Shown here: positions 1 through 6,567 of the stretch, piece after piece
How the letters are laid out: each line of letters starts with the position of its first letter
Position numbering within the stretch: position 1 is the stretch's first letter
NCBI GenBank assembly: GCA_023387235.1
Contig: JAEWIJ010000220.1
Location: 1-11,674, forward strand
DNA length: 11,674 nt
DNA from: Pseudomonadota bacterium
GTDB lineage: Bacteria > Pseudomonadota > Alphaproteobacteria > Rhizobiales > Hyphomicrobiaceae
Direction: 5' to 3'
The notes under the pieces: generated by a model
What the model was told of the DNA's origin: nothing
Seen by the model: the letters and a program-made list of their open reading frames with translations, nothing else
Databases searched by the model: none
Made by a program: the position numbers and the translations under genes

Positions 1-51
1 CTTTCATAACTGGAGTTTGCGGCGAACTGCCAATCTTAAAAGCGGGTGGGT

Positions 52-137
52 CCGGGAGGGTGTTCCCTCCCGGTGGAGCGCGAGGGTCATGCCGAAGGCA
101 TGCCAGAGGCATGGCCTCGCTCGCGCCGGAGGCGCGA
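52..137. repeat. Cluster of three palindromes upstream of the YkgJ-type gene
   Basis: Three inverted repeats lie side by side. A perfect 9-bp stem (CCGGGAGGG, 52-60, pairing with 65-73) has a 4-base loop. A longer interrupted stem pairs GCGAGG (80-85) and CATGCC (88-93) with GGCATG (108-113) and CCTCGC (115-120), and has the palindrome GGCATGCC (97-104) in its loop. A perfect 7-bp stem (TCGCGCC, 121-127, with 131-137) has a 3-base loop. No T-tract follows any of them, so a classical intrinsic terminator is not indicated. They could end transcription or stabilise the 3' end of a gene to the left, or be an extragenic repeat element. The rest of bases 1-175 shows nothing I can support as coding. 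Confidence 0.55.
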
Positions 138-175
138 AGGACGTAGAGTGACCTGCGCAGAATACCGGAGGGGCT

Positions 176-988
176 ATGAGCGAGGCCACGCGCCAGCAGC
201 GTCGGCGGGAGATCCGCGAGCGGATCAAGGCCGGACGTCAGCTGATGGGCAAGGGCCTGCCGCTGCAACCCAGGACGTCCGAGATCCTGGCGATCGCGCA
301 GGTCGTGAAGGCCAAGCTGGACGAGGCGGGCAATGATCGACGCGCCGGCGAGGCGGCCGAGCTCGCGCAGACGCTCGCCGAAACGTCACTGACCGCCCGG
401 CCGCCGACACAGCAGAAGATCGCCTGCACGCGCGGCTGCAGCTACTGCTGCCATACCTTCGTCGCGATCACGCCACCGGAGGCGTTTCGTCTCGCGGGCG
501 CCGTGCGCGGCGGTCACGCCGCGGGAATGACGGTCGACGACGTGCGGGCACGCGGACGTGCGCTGATCGGGATCGCACCCGAGGCGCGGATCGGCGGCAA
601 ACTCGCCTGTCCGCTGCTGGTGGATGGGGGCTGCTCGGTCTATCGCCACCGACCGCTCGTCTGCCGGCAGGCGACGTCCCTCGATGTCGAGGTGTGCATC
701 GACGAGTTCGAGGGCCGCAACCTCGCCGCGCGCATTCCGATCTCGGGCGTGCATCTCCAGCATGCGAGCAATGCCCACATCACGCTCCTCGGCGCCATGC
801 GGGCAGCCGGGTTCGCGACGGACGCTCTTGAGCTCGCCGCCGCGCTCGATGCTGCCTTGTCGACGCCCGACGGGGAGGCTCGCTGGCTCGCCGGCGAGGA
901 CATCTTCGGGCACGTGCCGCGGCAAGTGACGCGCGAGGCGCGCCTCGAGCAGGCCATCAGTCACGTCGCGGGCGCGCTCGCGGCCTGA
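176..988 (+). CDS. YkgJ-type cysteine-cluster (putative Zn/Fe-chelating) protein
   Basis: A 270-residue soluble protein with the cysteine pattern of the YkgJ / CxxCxxCC family, proposed to bind a zinc ion or an iron-sulphur centre; its biochemical role is unsettled. The cluster starts at C84 as CTRGCSYCC (C84, C88, C91, C92), continues with C145 (ACPLL), C153 (GCSVY) and C163 in the typical RPLVCR segment, and adds C174. The first 80 residues are charged and helical, with no signal peptide or membrane segment, so the protein is probably cytoplasmic. The ATG at 176 follows GGAGGGG (167-173), a strong if close ribosome site. It converges on mscL with a 35-bp gap and no shared function is evident. 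Family assignment is firm from the motifs; function is not. Confidence 0.85.
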   Translation: MSEATRQQRRREIRERIKAGRQLMGKGLPLQPRTSEILAIAQVVKAKLDEAGNDRRAGEAAELAQTLAETSLTARPPTQQKIACTRGCSYCCHTFVAITPPEAFRLAGAVRGGHAAGMTVDDVRARGRALIGIAPEARIGGKLACPLLVDGGCSVYRHRPLVCRQATSLDVEVCIDEFEGRNLAARIPISGVHLQHASNAHITLLGAMRAAGFATDALELAAALDAALSTPDGEARWLAGEDIFGHVPRQVTREARLEQAISHVAGALAA

Positions 989-1023
989 GGCGGCGCGCCC
1001 GTGATCTCCACCGCTCGCTGGCG

Positions 1024-1434
1024 CTACTTCTTGACGAGCGCGTCGCGGATTTCCCTCAGGTACTGCTCGGAAGGAGGTGGCGGCGGCGGCGGCGCGGCGG
1101 CCTTTTCCTTCTCGAAGCGCGCGCGCAGCATGTTGATGCCCTTGACCAGCATGAACACCGCCCAGGCGACGATGAGGAAGCTGATCACGTTGTTGATGAA
1201 CACGCCGATGTTCATCGTCACGGCTTCCTTGCCCTCGGCGGCAGCGCGCAGGGGGATTCTGATATCGGAGAAATCGACGCCGCCGATGAGCATGCCGATC
1301 GGCGGCATGATCACGTCCTTGACCAGCGACTGGACGATGGTGCCGAAGGCGCCGCCGATGATGATGCCGATAGCCATGTCGAGGACATTGCCCTTGAGGG
1401 CGAATTCCCGGAACTCGTCGAGGATCTTCTTCAT
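1024..1434 (-). CDS. mscL: Large-conductance mechanosensitive channel MscL
   Basis: A 136-residue inner-membrane channel that opens under extreme membrane tension and releases solutes during hypo-osmotic shock; MscL forms homopentamers. The N-terminal helix reads MKKILDEFREFALKGNVLDM. It is followed by the Gly/Ala-rich pore helix TM1 (about 17-45, with AIGIIIGGAFGTIV), a periplasmic loop (about 50-73), TM2 (about 75-100, with NNVISFLIVAWAVFMLVKG) and the C-terminal cytoplasmic helix. Length matches the family. One oddity is a run of seven prolines (115-121) between TM2 and the final helix (EQYLREIRDALVKK). The start is supported by GGAG seven bases upstream on the minus strand. It is transcribed alone, away from the sensor kinase gene. 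Confidence 0.96.
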   Translation of the reverse strand: MKKILDEFREFALKGNVLDMAIGIIIGGAFGTIVQSLVKDVIMPPIGMLIGGVDFSDIRIPLRAAAEGKEAVTMNIGVFINNVISFLIVAWAVFMLVKGINMLRARFEKEKAAAPPPPPPPSEQYLREIRDALVKK

Positions 1435-1774
1435 GGGTGGTGCTCCGCGTTGGCCGCATGAGGCGAGGCAGGTATGGCGAGGGCGCCAATATGGAAGTCA
1501 TTGGACCTTGTGACACGGCACTTGTGGGCAAAACTGTCTTTCCCGCAGGCGCGTGAGTCGCCCCGACACGATAGGAGGTGAGGTGCAGGAAGGTAAAGAG
1601 GGGCACGCGGAGTATGCCGTCGCGTGTGGGGATGCTGCGTATCCAGGCTCATCCCGAGGACATAAGCCAAGATCGGCAGGGCTCGGTTGCGTGGGTCCGG
1701 CACCCGAAGCAAGATGAGGCTCTGGCCGCCCGCAGCACCGACACTGGCGGCGGCACCATAGGCGCGGCAGCTCG
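1435..1774. promoter_or_regulatory. Divergent intergenic region, mscL / sensor kinase
   Basis: This 340-bp gap should carry the promoters of mscL (leftward) and of the hybrid kinase (rightward), because both genes read away from it. I could not identify a convincing -35/-10 pair in either direction. A perfect AGGAGG at 1573-1578 is followed by a short GTG-initiated frame (1583-1717, 44 codons) that resembles no family I know and has weaker third-position GC than the genes. The kinase start codon has only a weak ribosome site. No strong terminator or long repeat is visible. Confidence 0.35.
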
Positions 1775-4700
1775 ATGATCGAAGCCTGGCAGGTTCTGAC
1801 ACTGGCGCTCGGCTATGTCGGCCTGCTCTTTGCCGTGGCGTGGTTCGGCGATCGCGTCATTCGCTCGCGCAAGGGGGGCAGCGGCCGGCCGGTCACCTAC
1901 GCCCTGTCGCTGGCCGTCTACTGTACATCCTGGACGTTCTTCGGCAGCGTCGGCCTCGCGGCATCGAGCGGCTACGACTTCATCCCGGTCTATCTCGGGC
2001 CGATCCTGATGTTCGTCTTCGGCGTGCCGCTCATCCTGCGCATCGTCAGGATCGCGAAGAGCCAGAACCTCACGTCCGTCGCCGACTTCATTGCCGCGCG
2101 CTACGGCAAGAGCCAGGCGGTCGCGGCCATCGCGACGGTCGTGTCGGTGCTCGGTGCTCTCCCTTACATTGCGCTCCAGCTCAAGGCGGCTTCGATCTCG
2201 ATCGAGACGCTGCTGGGGCCGACGCCGTTCAAGGAGCTCGCGCTCTTCGGCCTCGACACGGCCCTCGTCATCGCGCTGGCGCTTGCCGCGTTCGCCGTCC
2301 TCTTCGGGACCCGCCACATCGATGCCACCGAGCACCAGGACGGCCTGATGCTCGCGATCGCGGCGGAATCGCTGGTCAAGCTGGCGGCTTTCCTGGCTGT
2401 CGGCCTGTTCGTGATCTTCGTCATGTTCGGCGGACCGTCCGGTTTCCTGGAGAAGGTGCGCGGGAGCAGTGACGTCGCGAGCATCTTCGCGAGAGGCCCG
2501 AGCGGCAGCACGTGGATGACGGTCACGCTGCTGAGCACCGTCTGCATCATCCTGCTGCCGCGCCAGTTCCACGTCACGGTCGTCGAGAACAACGCGGAAT
2601 CCGAGATCCGCCGCGCCTCGTGGCTTTTCCCGACCTATCTCGTTCTCATCAACCTGTTCGTCGTGCCGATCGCGATCGCGGGGCTGCTGTTCCTCCCGAG
2701 CTTCAGCGTCGCGCCCGACATGTTCGTGCTGGCGCTGCCGATGTGGGCCAGCGCCGACATGCTCGCCATGATCGCCTTCATCGGCGGGCTTTCCGCGGCA
2801 ACGGCCATGGTGATCGTCGAGTCCGTCGCGCTCGCCATCATGATCTGCAATGGCCTCATCGTGCCGTGGCTGCTGCGCCGCCGGATCGACGCCATCGCCG
2901 CCGACGAGGACATGAGCCGCGACCTGCTGCTGATCCGGCGCGTCTCGATTTTCGCCGTGATCCTCCTCGGCTACATGGTGCACCGGGCCCTCGGGCAGGT
3001 TCAGGCCCTGGCTGCGATCGGCCTCATTGCCTTTGCAGCGATCGCACAGCTCGCGCCGGCATTTTTCATCGGTCTCATCTGGCGGCGCGCGACCGCACGC
3101 GGCGCCATCGCGGGCATTCTCATCGGCTTCGCCATCTGGGCCTATACGCTGCTGCTGCCCTGGGTCGCGCGCGCCGGCTGGCTTCCGATGAGCATCGTCG
3201 AGGACGGGCCGTACGGCCTCGGCTTCCTGCGCCCGCAGGCCCTGTTCTATCTTCAGTTCGAGCCCCTGACGCACGGCGTGCTGTGGAGCCTCGTTGCGAA
3301 CGTCGGCGCCTACATCTTCGTGTCGCTCCTGCGTGTGCCCGAGCCGATCGAGCGCATGCAGGCACAGATTTTCGGCGCCGCCGATCCACCGACCGCCGAG
3401 CCGAATCCCGCATTCCGCCTTTGGCGAACGGCCGTCACCGTCGGCGACCTCAAGCATACGGTCGTGCGCTATCTTGGCAGTGAGCGCGCCGCGCACTCCT
3501 TTGCCGAATACGAAGCCTCGCGCGCGACGCCGCTTGTGGCGGAAGCGGAAGCCGACATCAGCGTGCTCCGCTTTACCGAGCACCTGCTGACGAGCGCGAT
3601 CGGGGCCGCCTCGGCGCGCCTCGTGCTCTCGCTCCTGCTGAGGCGCGGCAACGTCTCCGGCCAGTCGGCGCTGCGTCTGCTCGACGATGCCTCGGAAGCA
3701 CTCCAGTACAATCGCGACCTCCTGCAGTCCGCGCTCGATCAGGTCCGCCATGGCCTCGGTGTCTTCGATCGCGATATGCGGCTCATCTGCTGGAACCGCC
3801 AGTACCGCGAGCTGCTCAATCTGCCGGAAGACCTCGTTGCCGTCGGCATTCCGCTCGAGCACATCCTGCGAGCACGCGCCGAGCGCGGCGACTTCGGGCC
3901 GGGCGCAGTCGAGGATCATGTCAAGGAGCGCTTTACGCGCCTTGCCGTAAAGCGCGAGACCTTCCTCGATCATCTCGCGCAGATGGGGCGCATTCTCGAG
4001 ATCCGCACCGCACCCATGCCGCAGGGCGGCATCGTCACGACCTACCTCGATATCACGGATCAGGTCGCGGCCTCGGCAGCCCTCGCACGCGCCAACGAGA
4101 CGCTCGAGCGGCGCGTCGCCGAGCGTACGGCCGAGCTCGTCAGGGTCAACGAGGCGCTGAGCGAAGCCAATCTGGCCAAGGCACGCTTCCTGGCTGCGGC
4201 GAGTCACGATCTCCTCCAGCCGCTCAATGCCGCGCGCCTCTATGCGTCGAGCCTCATCGAGCGTCCGCTGGCCGAGGAGACCCAGCGTCTCGCGCACAAT
4301 GTGGATACATCTCTCGAGGCCGTCGAGGAGATCCTCGGTGCGCTCCTCGACATTTCGCGCCTCGATGCCGGCAAGCTCGAGCCCGAGATGCGTCTCGTCG
4401 CGCTCGGTGAACTGATGTCGCAGCTCGCGCTCGCCTTCGATCCCATGGCACGCGCCAAGGGCCTGGAGCTCAGGGTCGTGCCGACCCGCGCGCTGGTGCA
4501 TTCCGATCCGCGGCTGTTGCGGCGCGTCCTGCAGAACCTGCTGTCCAATGCCATCAAGTACACGCCTCGCGGCAAGGTGCTCTTCGGTGCGCGCGCACGC
4601 GGAAACCGGGTCGAGGTGCAGGTGTGCGATACTGGGCCCGGCATCGATCTCGCCCAGCAGGCACTCGTCTTCAAGGAGTTTCACCGTCTGGCGGAGACAG

Positions 4701-5275
4701 CCGCTTCCGAGCGCGGCCTCGGCCTCGGGCTCTCGATCGTCGAGCGCATCGGGCGCGTTCTCGAAGCACCCATCCTGCTGCGCTCCACGCTGGGGAAGGG
4801 CTCGCTCTTCTCCGTCAGCCTGCCGCGCGCGTTCGGCGCCGCTGTCCGCCGGCGGAGCCTGGATATGCCGCTCGCCGTCGGCGACATCCACAATCTCAAG
4901 GTTCTGTGCATCGACAATGAGAGTGATGTGCTCGATGCCATGGGCGCGCTGCTGGGCGGCTGGGGCTGCTCCTCGGTCATGGCGGCGAGCCTCGATGAGG
5001 CGCTTCAGCGTCTCGAAGAAATGAACGCGCCGCCGAGCGTCATTCTGGCCGACTATCACCTCAATGCGGGGACAGGCGTCGAGGCTGTGAAGGCCATATC
5101 CTCGATGCTGGGCCGTGAGCTTCCGGCCGTGATCATCACCGCCGACCACTCTCCCGAGGTGCAGCGCGAAGTGCGCGCGCTGGGGCTCGTGCTCTTGAGG
5201 AAACCGCTGAAGGCGGCACAGCTCAGGGCGATCCTCTCGCGCATCTCCATGCAGATGCGGGTCGCAGCGGAATAG
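1775..5275 (+). CDS. CrbS-like hybrid sensor kinase with SSS transporter domain and receiver
   Basis: A 1166-residue inner-membrane hybrid histidine kinase. Residues 1 to about 480 form a multi-pass sodium:solute symporter (SSS/PutP-type) domain, with family segments such as YCTSWTFFGSVGLAASSGYDF near the N-terminus. About 545-630 looks like the STAC domain that joins SSS domains to kinases. A PAS domain (about 652-770) and a coiled coil (about 772-805) precede the HisKA helix with H811 in ASHDLLQPLNAARL. The ATPase domain has N925 (SNAIKYT), the DTGPGID box starting at D952, and GLGLGLSIVERIG. The C-terminal receiver has acidic D1047, phosphoacceptor D1093 (ADYHLN) and K1143 (RKPLK). This order matches CrbS of Vibrio and Pseudomonas, which controls acetate use through CrbR; CbrA is similar but lacks the receiver. 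It converges on a response regulator 25 bp away, its likely partner. The ligand is unknown. Confidence 0.92.
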   Translation: MIEAWQVLTLALGYVGLLFAVAWFGDRVIRSRKGGSGRPVTYALSLAVYCTSWTFFGSVGLAASSGYDFIPVYLGPILMFVFGVPLILRIVRIAKSQNLTSVADFIAARYGKSQAVAAIATVVSVLGALPYIALQLKAASISIETLLGPTPFKELALFGLDTALVIALALAAFAVLFGTRHIDATEHQDGLMLAIAAESLVKLAAFLAVGLFVIFVMFGGPSGFLEKVRGSSDVASIFARGPSGSTWMTVTLLSTVCIILLPRQFHVTVVENNAESEIRRASWLFPTYLVLINLFVVPIAIAGLLFLPSFSVAPDMFVLALPMWASADMLAMIAFIGGLSAATAMVIVESVALAIMICNGLIVPWLLRRRIDAIAADEDMSRDLLLIRRVSIFAVILLGYMVHRALGQVQALAAIGLIAFAAIAQLAPAFFIGLIWRRATARGAIAGILIGFAIWAYTLLLPWVARAGWLPMSIVEDGPYGLGFLRPQALFYLQFEPLTHGVLWSLVANVGAYIFVSLLRVPEPIERMQAQIFGAADPPTAEPNPAFRLWRTAVTVGDLKHTVVRYLGSERAAHSFAEYEASRATPLVAEAEADISVLRFTEHLLTSAIGAASARLVLSLLLRRGNVSGQSALRLLDDASEALQYNRDLLQSALDQVRHGLGVFDRDMRLICWNRQYRELLNLPEDLVAVGIPLEHILRARAERGDFGPGAVEDHVKERFTRLAVKRETFLDHLAQMGRILEIRTAPMPQGGIVTTYLDITDQVAASAALARANETLERRVAERTAELVRVNEALSEANLAKARFLAAASHDLLQPLNAARLYASSLIERPLAEETQRLAHNVDTSLEAVEEILGALLDISRLDAGKLEPEMRLVALGELMSQLALAFDPMARAKGLELRVVPTRALVHSDPRLLRRVLQNLLSNAIKYTPRGKVLFGARARGNRVEVQVCDTGPGIDLAQQALVFKEFHRLAETAASERGLGLGLSIVERIGRVLEAPILLRSTLGKGSLFSVSLPRAFGAAVRRRSLDMPLAVGDIHNLKVLCIDNESDVLDAMGALLGGWGCSSVMAASLDEALQRLEEMNAPPSVILADYHLNAGTGVEAVKAISSMLGRELPAVIITADHSPEVQREVRALGLVLLRKPLKAAQLRAILSRISMQMRVAAE

Positions 5276-5300
5276 GGGCGCCGGCGTCGGGCGGCGAGGC

Positions 5301-5978
5301 TCAGGCCTTGGGGCTGCGCCAGTCGCCCTCGATGCGGTTGATGGCGATGACGGCCTGCGTGCGGCTGTCGACGTCGAGCTTCTGCAGGATCGCCGAGACG
5401 TGCGCCTTGATGGTCGCCTCGGACACGCCGAGCTGGAAGGCGATCTGCTTGTTGAGCAGCCCCTGGCCGAGCATCATGAGGACGCGCACCTGCTGCGGCG
5501 TGAGCGTCGAAAGCCGCGCGACCACGTCGTCGCCATCGGCGGGGCGCGAGAGGTCGATGTCGGGGGGCACCCAGATGCCACCGCCCAGCACCGTCTCGAC
5601 GGCCATGCGGATGTCGTCCACCGAGAGCGACTTCGGCACGTACCCCGAAGCGCCGAACTCCATGCACTTGCGTATGGTCTCGGGATCGTCATGTGCCGAG
5701 ACGACGACCACCGGGATGTCGGGATGCTGCGCGCGCAGCAGCAGCAGCCCGGACAGGCCCTGTACGCCCGGCATGGCGAGATCGAGCAGCACGAGATCCG
5801 TGTCGGCGCGCTCCGCGATCAGCGCTTCGAGATCGGCAAGGGAGGCCGCCTGGTCGAAGCGCGCGTCGCGAATAGCCTGATCCAGCGCCTGCGTGAGGGC
5901 GCCCCGAAACAACGGATGATCATCGACCACGATGATGCGGTTCGTCACCGATCCAGTCTCTCGCGAGATTGTACGCAT
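5301..5978 (-). CDS. LuxR/NarL-type response regulator (CrbR-like)
   Basis: A 225-residue DNA-binding response regulator. The receiver domain (about 14-135) shows the acidic pair VVDDHP (D19, D20), phosphoacceptor D66 in LLDLAMPG, S94 in VVVVSAHDD and K116 in GYVPKSLS. A GerE/LuxR helix-turn-helix follows (about 158-215), with LTPQQVRVLMMLGQGLLNKQ, then the recognition helix region VSEATIKAHVSAILQKL. The kinase converging on its 3' end is the obvious candidate phosphodonor, and the divergent symporter genes are the likeliest nearby targets; both are inferences. The start is uncertain. ATG at 5978 is given, but a GTG at 5948 (starting VTNRIIVVDD) lies nearer the domain edge and has GAGAG about nine bases upstream. 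The frame also stays open to 6266, but the added residues do not resemble the family. Confidence 0.92.
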   Translation of the reverse strand: MRTISRETGSVTNRIIVVDDHPLFRGALTQALDQAIRDARFDQAASLADLEALIAERADTDLVLLDLAMPGVQGLSGLLLLRAQHPDIPVVVVSAHDDPETIRKCMEFGASGYVPKSLSVDDIRMAVETVLGGGIWVPPDIDLSRPADGDDVVARLSTLTPQQVRVLMMLGQGLLNKQIAFQLGVSEATIKAHVSAILQKLDVDSRTQAVIAINRIEGDWRSPKA

Positions 5979-6225
5979 TAAGCCCGGCGGCCTTGGCACG
6001 GCTCGGCCAGCGGCATCTTCAACAGGAGCAAGGTGAAGAACTAGCGCGTTTCCGCGGTCTTGGCTAACATTTGCCACGATGAGCGGGGCTGGCTCCGGAG
6101 CGCTATGTGCGGGTCTGTGCAACCCGGGGCGCCGCACGCCGACCACAATGAGGGCACATCTCTCGCTGCCGGATGGCGGCGCAGCCATTCTGCACGGACC
6201 CAGGGACATCTGAGTAGGGGGGCGC
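5979..6225. promoter_or_regulatory. Divergent control region, response regulator / symporter
   Basis: This 247-bp region separates the response regulator (leftward) from the small symporter subunit (rightward), so it should contain both promoters. If the regulator controls the transporter, its binding site should be here. Visible landmarks are a short inverted repeat TGGC (6061-6064) / GCCA (6073-6076) around an AT-rich centre, and a purine-rich AGGGGGG directly before the ATG at 6226. A TGGCACG at 5994-6000 recalls a sigma-54 -24 element, but no matching -12 TTGC follows. I cannot name a specific operator or promoter. Confidence 0.4.
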
Positions 6226-6486
6226 ATGATCGAGCGCAAGGAGCGCCGGCCGTACTGGCGGCACACGAAATGGCAGATGGTGGCGAGCCTGCTGCCCTTC
6301 CTGCTCGTCGTGCTCGTCCTTCCCTTCTATGCCGAGCAGCTCAACGGCAATCGGGTGATCGGCTTTCCCTGGGGCTACTTCCTGCTCGCGCACGGCATCG
6401 GCGTTCTCGCGCTGATCACGGTCGCCTCCTTCGCGAACCGCCAGGATGTCATCGACCGCTGGCACGGCGCGCACGAGGATGACTGA
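6226..6486 (+). CDS. Small subunit of sodium:solute symporter (DUF4212-type)
   Basis: An 86-residue inner-membrane protein with two predicted transmembrane helices (about 17-36 and 48-70). The N-terminus is short and basic (MIERKERRPYWRHTKWQMV) and the C-terminus is charged and cytoplasmic. The YWR...W start, the loop before TM2 and the GFPWGYFLLAHGIG segment resemble the DUF4212 'solute:sodium symporter small subunit', which is encoded directly ahead of a VC_2705-type permease. The large subunit indeed follows 81 bp downstream on the same strand. Family members are thought to form a complex with the permease or assist it. The ATG is preceded by AGGGGGG. A DUF485 (YjcH-like) assignment is the alternative, but the sequence fits DUF4212 better. 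Confidence 0.8.
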   Translation: MIERKERRPYWRHTKWQMVASLLPFLLVVLVLPFYAEQLNGNRVIGFPWGYFLLAHGIGVLALITVASFANRQDVIDRWHGAHEDD

Positions 6487-6527
6487 GGTCCGAACGACCG
6501 CGCCAAGCTGTAAAACGAGCATCTGAC

Positions 6528-6542
6528 GGGGCCGTGCGCCCC
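6528..6542 (+). other. Short GC hairpin between the two symporter subunit genes
   Basis: GGGGC (6528-6532) pairs perfectly with GCCCC (6538-6542) around a 5-base loop, in the 81-bp spacer between the subunit genes. It lacks a proper U-tract (only TT follows), so it is more likely an mRNA processing or stability element, or incidental, than a strong terminator. If functional, it could help set different levels of the two subunits from one transcript. Confidence 0.3.
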
Positions 6543-6567
6543 TTCCGAGAGCCGATCCGGATCACCG

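Noticed and set aside
386..1606. A 406-codon minus-strand frame covering the YkgJ-type gene and mscL in another frame
   Set aside because: It overlaps two genes with clear motifs, and its translation is Arg/His-rich without domains.
1649..5149. A 1166-codon open frame on the minus strand, antisense to the sensor kinase and of exactly the same length
   Set aside because: Its composition is dominated by Arg, Asp, Glu, Ala and Gln repeats typical of the mirror of a GC-rich gene with strong third-position bias. It has no recognisable domain, whereas the plus-strand frame has every kinase motif. The equal length is coincidence.
5994..6010. Possible sigma-54 promoter (TGGCACG)
   Set aside because: The downstream TTGC element is missing at the required spacing; only GGCCA is present.
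5979..6266. N-terminal extension of the response regulator to a start at 6266
   Set aside because: The extra residues are Pro/Arg-rich and unlike any receiver-domain protein, and they would overlap the start of the divergent small subunit gene.
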